The position numbers and the translations under genes were made by a program. The notes beneath the pieces were generated by a model. The model saw only the letters and a program-made list of their open reading frames with translations, was not told the origin of the DNA and ran no database searches. Shown piece by piece: positions 35,856 through 44,399 of a DNA stretch of 55,318 nt (positions are counted from its first letter, which is position 1; every line of letters begins with the position of its first letter). Source of the DNA: Bacteroidales bacterium UBA5621 (GTDB taxonomy: Bacteria; Bacteroidota; Bacteroidia; Bacteroidales; VadinHA17); contig DIKJ01000031.1 in NCBI GenBank assembly GCA_002424525.1, positions 1-55,318 of the forward strand, written 5' to 3'.

Positions 35856-36878
35856 TCACACCCCTGATGGATTCTTTAGTCTGGTATCAATGGAAACCGG
35901 ACCTCCAAAAACTGGCCTGCCATTTTTATCCCAGGTGAAAGGTTGTGCCCTCATACTTCTTCCCGAGCACTGGTTACTTGATGATTTTTTGGCGTGATAT
36001 ACAATCCAGTCTTCTTTCCCATCGGGAGATTTTGTAAAACAGTTATGCCCCGGACCATAGACACTGTTATCAGGACATTGCTTGAATACTTGTTTGTCAG
36101 ATCTGGTCCATGATACAGAATCAAGAAGGTCGGCATCTTTTTTAACAGAGAGCATTCCGAGTCCATAATTATCATCCCAGCAGGCGGCTGCTGAATAGAT
36201 AATGAAAACCTCATCTCCAGGTCCAAAAAGAAACTGAGGACCCTCCAATATTTCACGGTTTCCGGTCTTTTCCCATTCATATTTTGGCAGTGCCAGAAGT
36301 GTAAGGGGCTTTTCAATTTCCAATGGAGAATTCATCCTGGCTATGATCAGACCACTTTGATTTTTAATATATGGCGAATAAAGGAAATAATAATTTCCTT
36401 TATACTCAAACACACTCCCGTCTATCCCCGGGTAATCAGTCTCAATCTTTCCAAGATCATCCCAATTCCCGGAAAAGGGGTCTTTAGAAATATTTCTTAA
36501 AACAAAGACAAATCTGGAATGATCTCCCTGGTTGTTCTTGTCACATGCTGTATAGTAAATATACCAGGCCTCATTAATAAAATGTATTTCCGGAGCCCAT
36601 ATACTGCTGCTATTCGGCCCCGATTCAGGAGAGAACCAGATAGTTTTTGATGCAGCATCTGAAAGATCCGTGAAAGATTTTGTTTTCCATAACACGAGGC
36701 GATTACCACGAGTTACCATACAATAATAAGACCCATCGCTATGATGATAAACAAATGGGTCGGCGCCAGATTCCAGAATAGGATTAGAAAAGTATTCCTG
36801 GTCATTTATCCTTTTTTCACCCGGGCAAATGCTGCACAGGAGAATACATAAAGAAAGGTGTAATATTAGTGTAGGCAT
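35856..36878 (-). CDS. GH43-family glycoside hydrolase
   Basis: A 340-residue secreted five-bladed propeller enzyme with a short leader containing three Cys (CILLCSICPG), so signal-peptidase type is unclear. General base Asp40 is in SGADPFVYH, WAPEIHF is present, pKa modulator Asp153 is in GIDGSVFEY and general acid Glu212 in EILEGPQFLF; GPGHNCF follows near residue 275. These define an inverting GH43 enzyme, most often alpha-L-arabinofuranosidase or beta-xylosidase. It is a tandem relative of the next upstream gene (36929-38002), sharing GLGMLSV/CLGMLTF and SPDGKE(D/N)WI(V/I)YHA, with 50 bases between them. Confidence 0.9.
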   Translation of the reverse strand: MPTLILHLSLCILLCSICPGEKRINDQEYFSNPILESGADPFVYHHSDGSYYCMVTRGNRLVLWKTKSFTDLSDAASKTIWFSPESGPNSSSIWAPEIHFINEAWYIYYTACDKNNQGDHSRFVFVLRNISKDPFSGNWDDLGKIETDYPGIDGSVFEYKGNYYFLYSPYIKNQSGLIIARMNSPLEIEKPLTLLALPKYEWEKTGNREILEGPQFLFGPGDEVFIIYSAAACWDDNYGLGMLSVKKDADLLDSVSWTRSDKQVFKQCPDNSVYGPGHNCFTKSPDGKEDWIVYHAKKSSSNQCSGRSMRAQPFTWDKNGRPVFGGPVSIDTRLKNPSGV

Positions 36879-36928
36879 AATTTCAATTATTTTGTTGGAT
36901 TTAAATTAAGAAGTTAAAAGTTACAGAA

Positions 36929-38002
36929 CTAATCTATTTCCTTTATTCTTATGTTCCTTGATGAAGGAGCTGGCAATTGAAGGCCGGGTTTTACCGGTTC
37001 TCCAAAATCAGGACTGCCATCTTTTTTAAAAGTAAATTTCTGAGCCCTCGGCGAACGGAATCTGCCACATCCCTGGCCGGGAGCAGAATTTGCATGATAT
37101 ATAATCCAGTTTTCTTTCCCGTCGGGTGACTTGAAAAAAGAATTATGACCGGGAGCATAGACTCCATTCTCAGGATCCTGTTTAAATACAGGATGAGGAT
37201 TCTTCTTCCATTCACCCGGATCCAGAAGATTTTTTTTCCCGGTAAAAGTAAGCATCCCCAGGCAATATGAATCAGTCCAGCATCCACTTGCTGAATAAAT
37301 TAAAAAGAGCTTCTTTCTATTGAACAGGATAACAGGCCCTTCATTAACATTTACGTGAGGGACATCATTGGGATTGTTCAGATCCCCAATTTTCTCCCAT
37401 TCATACTCCGGAAAAGATATTCTGACTCTTTCCCCTTCAATGGTCCAGGGATTCTTCATTTTTGCGATATAAATATCCTGTTGGCCGTTCACATCTCCTT
37501 CCCACCCGGACCAAACCATATAGAGGTTGCCCGAATATTCAAAAACTGATCCATCAATTGCCCATTTATCTGAAGGATCGGTTACTTTTCCCTTAAATTC
37601 CCACGTCCCTTCCATGGGATCCGGGGAGATGTTTTCAACAACATACATCCGATGATTTTTGTTATTTCCGTCATCGGCAGCAAAATACATATACCATTTT
37701 CCCTGTATGAAATGTAGCTCAGGAGCCCAGATGTTTCTCGAGAAAGATGTTCCTTCAGGCGGGGTCCAGATAGTTTTTTGTTCGGTTGTTTTCAGATCCG
37801 ATAAGTTCTTAACTTTTGTTATAACCAAACGTCTTCCGGATGTATTTGTATAATAGTAAAAACCATCTTTATAGATTAACCATGGATCAGCTCCTGAGTT
37901 TAAAAGAGGGTTAGTAAAAATCTGAGCAACATTTTCTGCTGGCTGCGAAAAAGCAGATCCGAAAAAAAGCACCAGTGCAGTAATTATTAATGAATTTTTC
38001 AT
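36929..38002 (-). CDS. GH43-family glycoside hydrolase
   Basis: A 357-residue secreted GH43 enzyme. The ATG at 38002 gives MKNSLIITALVLFFGSAFSQ as a clean signal peptide; a TTG two codons upstream (38008) is the other choice. Asp39 in SGADPWLIYK is the general base, Asp150 in WAIDGSVFEYS the pKa modulator and Glu221 in NVNEGPVILF the general acid; WAPELHF and APGHNSFF are present. It differs from its tandem partner by an insertion around residues 205-220 (IGDLNNPNDVPHV) before the catalytic Glu, which may alter subsite shape. The sulfatase gene lies 36 bases upstream. Arabinofuranosidase or xylosidase activity is likely but not distinguished. Confidence 0.91.
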   Translation of the reverse strand: MKNSLIITALVLFFGSAFSQPAENVAQIFTNPLLNSGADPWLIYKDGFYYYTNTSGRRLVITKVKNLSDLKTTEQKTIWTPPEGTSFSRNIWAPELHFIQGKWYMYFAADDGNNKNHRMYVVENISPDPMEGTWEFKGKVTDPSDKWAIDGSVFEYSGNLYMVWSGWEGDVNGQQDIYIAKMKNPWTIEGERVRISFPEYEWEKIGDLNNPNDVPHVNVNEGPVILFNRKKLFLIYSASGCWTDSYCLGMLTFTGKKNLLDPGEWKKNPHPVFKQDPENGVYAPGHNSFFKSPDGKENWIIYHANSAPGQGCGRFRSPRAQKFTFKKDGSPDFGEPVKPGLQLPAPSSRNIRIKEID

Positions 38003-38038
38003 TTCCAATATTGTAATAAATTTAATATCAGTTAAATT

Positions 38039-39532
38039 TTATTCTTTATTATTTCTAAAAGGTTTGTTTATCACATCATTTCTCCAATAAATCAGCTTAT
38101 TGTGAAGTTCATAAACTTTCTCAGGATATTTTGATGACAAATTCTCAGATTCACCTATATCGTCAATAAGGTTATACAATTCTGTCTCCCCTGTATCAAA
38201 AAACTCAATTAGTTTCCAATTTCCGTCGCGGATAGCACCCGATGATCTCCCCCCTAAAAAATGCTTTGCCAGCAGTGGATAATGCCAGTACAATGTACGT
38301 GAAGCTTCTCTTTTGCCTTTTTTACCCATTAATGCAGGAGCCAGACTTATACCATCAATAAATTGTTTTTCTGGCAGTTTAGTTCCAGACAATTCACACA
38401 CTGTCGGGTAAAAATCATAATTAGCAGTAATTTCGTCTATCACCCTTCCGCCGGCAATTTTGCCAGGCTGATAGATGATCAACGGTTCCCTGATTCCTCC
38501 TTCGTATAATGTGCTTTTCCCTTCTCTTAACGGATAATTATCGGTAACACGCGATTCACCTCCGTTATCACTGCTGAATATTATTATTGTATTATCCTCT
38601 ATTCCCAATTCACCGAGTTTTTTGCAAATCATCCCAACTCCAGCATCAATGTCTTTCAACTGGGCGGCTAAATGTGGATTATTCTTAGGTGCAAAGTAAT
38701 CCGCTGGCCATTTCTTATAAGGATCATCTTCCATGTTATCTTTCGATGGAGCACTTTTCCCGCTATCAGCTTTTTTTCTGAAATGTTCAACTAATTCAGG
38801 CTTGCCGTGTAGCGTTGTGTGTACGGCATAATGACTCAGGTACAGAAAAAAAGGCTTGTCGTGGTTTCGTTCAATGAACTGAACAGCCTCAAGATTCATT
38901 CGATCTATCAGGAATTCTCTTTCATCGGGTAGTATTTTAACTAATCCGGGATTAAAATGATACGGGTAGAAATAAGTCCCGTTTCCAATTCCGGAAGTCT
39001 CAGAAGAAAATGTTTCATTAAAACCCTGCTGATCAGGCAATACTTCTATTAGTGCATTGTTTAGCTTATAGCCGGATAAATGCCATTTACCTATAATTCC
39101 TGTGTGATAGCCATTGCTTCTTAAAACTTCAGGAAGGGTTACATAATTAGTATCCAGAAATTGATCGGCATTTGGCCGAAGGTAGTCTGTTATTCCTGTT
39201 CTGACAGGATATTGACCTGTCATTAATGCGGCTCTGTATGGAGAACTTACGGGTGCGGCTGAGTAGGCTTGTGTAAAACGGACTCCTTTTGCCGCGAGCC
39301 TGTCCAGATTCGGTGTTTCATTAAACTTATTCCCATAACAGCCAAGTTCTGAATACCCAAGATCATCAGCAAGGATAAAAATAATATTTGGCTTTCCCTC
39401 AGTTGCAGTCCTATCATTACTGCAACTTACATGCAGGTTAATAACCCCTGCTGCAAAAAGGGTTAAAGGGCAAATCTTGTTTATCAGAGTACAATCCGTT
39501 TTTAACAAATGATTATTTATTGTCCAGTTCAT
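38039..39532 (-). CDS. S1-type sulfatase, serine-type active site
   Basis: A 497-residue sulfatase. The start of the catalytic domain is IIFILADDLGYSELGCYG, and the modification motif is SSPYRAALMTGQYP with Ser96 as the formylglycine precursor (S-x-P-x-R). IIGKWHLSGYK provides the conserved Lys and His, and FSSDNGGESRVT the later metal ligands. The leader is unusual: about 17 polar residues precede a hydrophobic run (ICPLTLFAAGVINLHVSC), so the true start may be internal. It is adjacent to two GH43 genes, consistent with removing sulfate from arabinose- or galactose-containing chains. Which hydroxyl is desulfated is not readable. Confidence 0.92.
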   Translation of the reverse strand: MNWTINNHLLKTDCTLINKICPLTLFAAGVINLHVSCSNDRTATEGKPNIIFILADDLGYSELGCYGNKFNETPNLDRLAAKGVRFTQAYSAAPVSSPYRAALMTGQYPVRTGITDYLRPNADQFLDTNYVTLPEVLRSNGYHTGIIGKWHLSGYKLNNALIEVLPDQQGFNETFSSETSGIGNGTYFYPYHFNPGLVKILPDEREFLIDRMNLEAVQFIERNHDKPFFLYLSHYAVHTTLHGKPELVEHFRKKADSGKSAPSKDNMEDDPYKKWPADYFAPKNNPHLAAQLKDIDAGVGMICKKLGELGIEDNTIIIFSSDNGGESRVTDNYPLREGKSTLYEGGIREPLIIYQPGKIAGGRVIDEITANYDFYPTVCELSGTKLPEKQFIDGISLAPALMGKKGKREASRTLYWHYPLLAKHFLGGRSSGAIRDGNWKLIEFFDTGETELYNLIDDIGESENLSSKYPEKVYELHNKLIYWRNDVINKPFRNNKE

Positions 39533-39599
39533 ACACTATGAAGATTTAATTGGTTCTCAATTATGAGATAATTAGTCTTATTTAGCTATCCTCATATTA

Positions 39600-40853
39600 T
39601 CAATAATTCGCTTTGAAATTCAGTCTGTAAATAAAAACCTGCCGGCTGCCAGTATGCGTTGAATTAAATCCCACTATATTTCCTTTCTGGCTCCACCGGC
39701 AATGGATGTCGCACCGCCACAATCCGTTATACTCTTCAGGTTGGACAAATCGTCCGAGAGATAAAACTGCCTCATTCCTCATATCCATCAGATAAATTTT
39801 CTGTTCCCTTAAACCACTTGATGGATAAGTATCAGTTATCATCCATTTCTGGTCAGGAGAGAAAGTACCGTGGCCATCATAATCCAGCACCCCTTTCCCA
39901 AGTCTTTTATAATTGTCTTTCCCGGCTGTAAATAAAATATGGGCATACTGTCTGGCTTGATAATTCGCAGTTATCATTAACTCATTGTCATTCAGCCAGT
40001 CATAGTGAGATCCACCCCAGTCTTCAGGAAAACATCTTTGCAAGTTTGTACCATCTCTGTTTACAACAAGGGAAGTAGTAATCCTTGTTTTACCATCCAT
40101 CTGGCGTGAAAGCCAGAATATTTTCGAACTTTGCCTGCTAAAGAGTGTATGATTGAACCATGCTATATTCCCTTCTGTAATTGGGGGCACCAATTCTTTA
40201 ACCTGATAATATGAAACCAGAAGTTTGGATTCTCCTGTTTCCAGGTTAATCAGGAATAATCCGTCATCATGAGGGAAAGGTATCTCCTTTCCAGGATCCT
40301 GCCCTTCTCCGCCATAACCATAATCAGGACGGGTCAGTCTCAACCTTGCAAAATTAATACTAAGAGCTTCTTTCCCGTCGTGAGAAACAGCACTTACAGG
40401 ATGAGGAATAGTTTTGATCTCTTTTCTGGTATGAACATTCATAATGACTGACACAAACTGCCCTTCTCTTAAATCATTAAATACTATTAATGAGTCCGGG
40501 TTGGTAGCCAACCAGTGAGCCATGCAACCTTGCTGAAAATTCCATGCACGTGTTTGTGCAAGAGGGATAAATTCATAAGTTTTGAGATCGACGAGCCCCA
40601 GAGTTGCAGGTTCGTTTTCATCCGGGAGTTTATACCTGATATCTGTTTCAAGGACAGTTGCATACCTCTGTGATCTGTCAAATGAATTTATGCCATAATA
40701 ACTGGCAAAAAGATGTTCCTTGTCATTACCTGTAATCTGGTCAGGTCCGATAACCTCAGGCCAGATAACTGTTCGGTCGTTTTCTCTATTGCCTGAACAA
40801 GATGTTAAACCAGCATAAAAAACTGTAAGGATAATTACAACGGTTACTTTCAT
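39600..40853 (-). CDS. TolB/PL22-like beta-propeller lipoprotein
   Basis: A 417-residue lipoprotein (AGLTSC, Cys19) built of WD40/TolB-like blades (GHGTFSPDQKWMITDTY; CDIHCRWSQKGNIVGFNSTHTG). This resembles oligogalacturonate lyases of PL22 and a group of uncharacterised Bacteroidota and Planctomycetes propellers that share a TRAWNFQQGCMAHWL-like block. Several His residues lie at blade tips (GSHYDW, DYDGHG, CDIHC, STHTG) and could bind a metal as in PL22. It is between the epimerase and a sulfatase. Lyase action on uronic acid residues is possible. A binding or scaffold role is equally possible. Confidence 0.65.
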   Translation of the reverse strand: MKVTVVIILTVFYAGLTSCSGNRENDRTVIWPEVIGPDQITGNDKEHLFASYYGINSFDRSQRYATVLETDIRYKLPDENEPATLGLVDLKTYEFIPLAQTRAWNFQQGCMAHWLATNPDSLIVFNDLREGQFVSVIMNVHTRKEIKTIPHPVSAVSHDGKEALSINFARLRLTRPDYGYGGEGQDPGKEIPFPHDDGLFLINLETGESKLLVSYYQVKELVPPITEGNIAWFNHTLFSRQSSKIFWLSRQMDGKTRITTSLVVNRDGTNLQRCFPEDWGGSHYDWLNDNELMITANYQARQYAHILFTAGKDNYKRLGKGVLDYDGHGTFSPDQKWMITDTYPSSGLREQKIYLMDMRNEAVLSLGRFVQPEEYNGLWRCDIHCRWSQKGNIVGFNSTHTGSRQVFIYRLNFKANY

Positions 40854-41018
40854 GTCATTTGAAATTTTTTCTGAGTAGTTTTTCCGATAGTAGAATTAAA
40901 GTAACTAAAGATAATCGGGAACTTACCCCTGGCTTAAAAGAATCGGACCTGCAAGATCTGTTTACAGTATTATCGAGGCCTGCTTAATTAAAATTTTAAA
41001 GCTCCATCTGTTATTTTC

Positions 41019-42143
41019 TTATTTTACTGAGAACCTGTAAATTGTTCGTGAAGAAAATGTCTCTCCAGGATTCAGCAGGGTTGATGGAAAATCCGGCTGG
41101 TTTGGTGAATCGGGATAATGTTGTGTTTCAAGGCAGAGTCCGGACCTGAAGTTATAGGGTTTCCCACCGTAACCTATCACACTTCCGTCAAGAAAATTAC
41201 CACAATAGAACTGGATAGCAGGCTGATCGGTAATTACTTCCATAAAACGGCCACTGACTGGTTCAAATAAGGTAACATCGACTTCATCAAGATTATCCAG
41301 TACAAAAGTGTGATCATATCCATTTCCGGCCCTGAGCTGATCATAATCTTCATCAATTCCGGATCCAATCATCCTGGGAACTGTAAAATCGAAAGGAGTT
41401 GAGAATACCGGTCTTATCTCTCCGGTAGGAATTAGAGTAGCATCAACAGGAATGAAGTTAGATGCCTTGATCTCCAGAACATGGTCAAGAATATCTTTAT
41501 TTCCTGAACCATGAAGATTAAAATACGCGTGATTAGTAACATTGATTACTGTTTTCCTGTCAGTTGTACATTTGTAATTAATAATGATCTCGTTATTATT
41601 GGTCCATGTATAGAGTACTTCAACATTAACAGTGCCGGGGTACCCTTCTTCCATATCTGGGCTCAAGTATGTAAATTTTACAGCTGGAATTCCACCCGTC
41701 TCAATTATTTCAGAGTCCCAAACAACACTATGCCACCCACCAGGACCACCATGAAGGCTGTTGGGCCCATTATTAATTGACAGGGTGAATTCCTTACCAT
41801 CCAGATTGAATTTACCGCCGGCAATTCTGTTCGCATATCTGCCAACAATGGATCCATAATAAGGATCACCCTTTATCATCTCCTCAAAAGTATCATATCC
41901 GAATGTGATATTTACCTTTTTGCCATTTTTGTCGGGCACTTCAATCCATACAATCCTTGCTCCAAAACTTGAAAGCTTAAGAACATTCTCCTGCTTGTTT
42001 TTCAAAGTAAAAAGATAAACCTCTTTCCCTTGATGAATTCCAAAAGTCTCCTTTTTAATCGACTTATCTGATGTAGTTTTGCAGGAACTGATTATTAATA
42101 CTGCTCCAATTAGTATTACCGTACGAAGATTTGATTTTTTCAT
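41019..42143 (-). CDS. Aldose 1-epimerase lipoprotein (GalM family)
   Basis: A mutarotase of 374 residues from the ATG at 42143 (MKKSNLRTVILIGAVLIISSC, Cys21); an ATG at 42155 adds four residues. The canonical GRYANRI segment, NSLHGGPGGW, NVTNHAYFNLHGSG and LETQHYPDSPNQ with the catalytic Glu are all present, so this copy looks fully standard, unlike the variant at 8614. Export as a lipoprotein suggests it equilibrates anomers of sugars outside the inner membrane. It is 27 bases downstream of the GH62 gene and 165 bases upstream of the propeller gene. Confidence 0.95.
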   Translation of the reverse strand: MKKSNLRTVILIGAVLIISSCKTTSDKSIKKETFGIHQGKEVYLFTLKNKQENVLKLSSFGARIVWIEVPDKNGKKVNITFGYDTFEEMIKGDPYYGSIVGRYANRIAGGKFNLDGKEFTLSINNGPNSLHGGPGGWHSVVWDSEIIETGGIPAVKFTYLSPDMEEGYPGTVNVEVLYTWTNNNEIIINYKCTTDRKTVINVTNHAYFNLHGSGNKDILDHVLEIKASNFIPVDATLIPTGEIRPVFSTPFDFTVPRMIGSGIDEDYDQLRAGNGYDHTFVLDNLDEVDVTLFEPVSGRFMEVITDQPAIQFYCGNFLDGSVIGYGGKPYNFRSGLCLETQHYPDSPNQPDFPSTLLNPGETFSSRTIYRFSVK

Positions 42144-42170
42144 TTTTGAATGCACATTTTATTTGTAAAA

Positions 42171-43310
42171 TTAATAATTCTTCATTATCATTAGTTTCCA
42201 TGGTAAAAAACTGTAATCGTAATCAGATTTTATAGTATCGGCATCAAATGCCTGAAATATCAATTGGAGATTAAGGTCATCTATTTCAAGCTTTTGATTA
42301 TAACCGGAGCGGATCAGTTCTGGATGACTGACCTGGTCATAGACTGACTTTCTGCCATCGGTTGAAATCAGATTAGACGGATCTCCAAAGAATTCGTTAC
42401 TGCCTGATTCTACTCTTTCCCAGGGGCCCTCCAGTTTTTCTGCCATCATGGCGAATAGAAATCTGTTTCTGCTTTCCCAATAGTATCTCCTTGTGGGGTG
42501 AGGGTAAACGGCTTCCAATATATTGAGGTATTTATTGCAGGATTTAACATAATAAATATGGCTGGCTTCATGAAGTCTCCATCTGCCAATTTCGTTTTCT
42601 CCTCTTTCAGTTAATACCGTCTCTTCTCTTTTATCCGCGTACCCTGTGGGGAATTCATCAATAGGGCACTCAAATCTGAACAGAGAACCCTCATGATCGG
42701 TGTAAAAGAGATGTGCCTTAATATCGTCACAAATTACCCAAAAATCAATCCAAAAACCGTTGTTTGATTTTCGGGTTTTAATAATCTCGGGCTTTGACCA
42801 CCCATAGACATTTTCAATATCGCTGTTTGTCATAAATACCGGCTGAAGATCCGGTCTTCCCTCGCTTGCAGTTTGGGCGATGATATACCATAGTTTCTGG
42901 GGTTCAAAATAAAAAACCTGTGGAGCTATGATAACGGATTTATGAATTTCAGACAAACTAAATCGTTCTGCCTCATTAAGTTTCTCAATAGATTCAGCAG
43001 AAACATATCCTAATCCGGCACCTCCCTTTGAGAGAAATGAAGTTCTTTGCCTCGTCTCACGCCCCGTTATGGTTGTGTAGAACATATGATACCTTTTGTT
43101 ATAAAAGACGATCGACGGATCCTTTACTGAAATTTCGTCAAAGGAACCTGCAGGACCTTTCTCAAATACCGGCTCACTCACGTGCCACTTTTTATACTGA
43201 ATGGTTTTCATACAATCTGTTCCGGTCCCGACAAACTTTTTACCATTGGATGTTGTACATGAAAAAATGATCAGAAGCGTGATAAACAGGTTAAAGATTT
43301 TTTTCATCAT
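42171..43310 (-). CDS. GH62-family alpha-L-arabinofuranosidase lipoprotein
   Basis: A 379-residue propeller enzyme with a lipoprotein leader (LLIIFSC, Cys18). The pattern matches GH62 rather than GH43: general base Asp64 in SVKDPSIVFYNKRYHMFYTT, APQVFYFEPQKLWYIIAQ, PVFMTNSDIENVYGWS, Asp189 in WIDFWVICDD, general acid Glu248 in LHEASHIYYVK, and YWESRNRFLFAMMAEKLEGPW. GH62 enzymes remove alpha-L-arabinofuranose, mainly from arabinoxylan and arabinan. The family is best known from fungi and actinobacteria, so its presence here is notable. It shares a 109-base divergent spacer with the plus-strand GH43 at 43420. Confidence 0.88.
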   Translation of the reverse strand: MMKKIFNLFITLLIIFSCTTSNGKKFVGTGTDCMKTIQYKKWHVSEPVFEKGPAGSFDEISVKDPSIVFYNKRYHMFYTTITGRETRQRTSFLSKGGAGLGYVSAESIEKLNEAERFSLSEIHKSVIIAPQVFYFEPQKLWYIIAQTASEGRPDLQPVFMTNSDIENVYGWSKPEIIKTRKSNNGFWIDFWVICDDIKAHLFYTDHEGSLFRFECPIDEFPTGYADKREETVLTERGENEIGRWRLHEASHIYYVKSCNKYLNILEAVYPHPTRRYYWESRNRFLFAMMAEKLEGPWERVESGSNEFFGDPSNLISTDGRKSVYDQVSHPELIRSGYNQKLEIDDLNLQLIFQAFDADTIKSDYDYSFLPWKLMIMKNY

Positions 43311-43371
43311 TTCAGTTAGTTTTAATTCTGTTACGATTAATTATCGGATTATTTTTTGTATTTTAACAATT

Positions 43372-43379
43372 TAAGTTTG
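43372..43379 (+). promoter_or_regulatory. Candidate Bacteroidota -7 promoter element
   Basis: TAAGTTTG matches the Bacteroidota -7 consensus TAnnTTTG and lies 41 bases before the ATG of the GH43 gene at 43420, in a divergent spacer where a promoter is required. A TTTG at 43355-43358 is too close (13 bases) to be a normal -33 element, so support is partial. Confidence 0.35.
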
Positions 43380-43419
43380 TTATGGTTAACGATCACTATT
43401 AAATCTTTTATCTCAAATT

Positions 43420-44394
43420 ATGAAGTATTTTTTTCGGACAGTTTATTTATCATTGTTATTAATTTCAGGATGTGGAACTTCTATAAAGTATTCAGGCAAT
43501 CCGATCTTTCCCGGATGGTATGCTGATCCTGAAGGTATAATCTTTAACAGACAGTACTGGATTTATCCGACTTATTCTGCCCCTTACAAGGACCAGGTTT
43601 TTATGGATGCCTTTTCTTCCAAAGACCTTATCAAATGGGAGAAACACGAGAGGATAATTGACACTGCCGTTATAAAATGGGCAAATATAGCAATGTGGGC
43701 CCCTTCCATAATTGAACATGGGAAACAGTATTATCTCTTTTTTAGTGCAAACGACATTCAGTCTGATTCGCAACACGGAGGTATCGGGGTAGCTGTTGCC
43801 GGAAAACCCGATGGCCCCTTCAGGGATTATCTGGGTAAACCACTTATCGACAAATTCCATAATGGCGCACAGCCAATCGACCAGTTTGTTTTTAAGGATT
43901 CCGATAATCAGATCTATTTGATTTACGGGGGATGGAGACACTGTAATATTGCTAAACTGAAACATGACTTTACAGGATTTGAATCATTAGATGACGGGAC
44001 CGTATTCAGGGAGATAACACCGGAAGGATACGTGGAGGGTCCATTTATGTTCATCAGAAACGGGATGTACTACTTCATGTGGTCCGAAGGCGGATGGACC
44101 GGGCCAAATTATAGCGTTGCATATGCCATAAGTGACACTCCTTTTGGCCCTTTTAAGAGAATAGGGAAAATTCTCCAGCAGGATCCGACTATCGCGACAG
44201 GTGCAGGGCATCATTCGGTTATTCATGTTCCAGGGGTTGATAAATATTACATTGTCTACCATAGAAGGCCACTAGGGCAAAAGGACCGTAATTCAAGGGT
44301 AGTTTGTATTGACATAATGGAATTCAATGAAGATGGAACAATAAAACCGGTTATTATTACAGAAAAAGGTGTACCTGGGCAGAGGAAAAAATAA
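43420..44394 (+). CDS. GH43-family glycoside hydrolase lipoprotein
   Basis: A 324-residue lipoprotein (LLISGC, Cys18) of the GH43 family. General base Asp36 is in WYADPEGI, MWAPSII is present, pKa modulator Asp154 in PIDQFVF and general acid Glu206 in YVEGPFMF; TGAGHHSVIH is the conserved His block. The sequence ends soon after the fifth blade, so it is a single-domain enzyme. It is the only plus-strand gene in the right half and runs into the sulfatase at 44400 with 5 bases between the two stop codons. It needs its own promoter (see 43372). Activity is probably arabinofuranosidase or xylosidase/galactosidase; not decided by sequence. Confidence 0.92.
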   Translation: MKYFFRTVYLSLLLISGCGTSIKYSGNPIFPGWYADPEGIIFNRQYWIYPTYSAPYKDQVFMDAFSSKDLIKWEKHERIIDTAVIKWANIAMWAPSIIEHGKQYYLFFSANDIQSDSQHGGIGVAVAGKPDGPFRDYLGKPLIDKFHNGAQPIDQFVFKDSDNQIYLIYGGWRHCNIAKLKHDFTGFESLDDGTVFREITPEGYVEGPFMFIRNGMYYFMWSEGGWTGPNYSVAYAISDTPFGPFKRIGKILQQDPTIATGAGHHSVIHVPGVDKYYIVYHRRPLGQKDRNSRVVCIDIMEFNEDGTIKPVIITEKGVPGQRKK

Positions 44395-44399
44395 CAACT

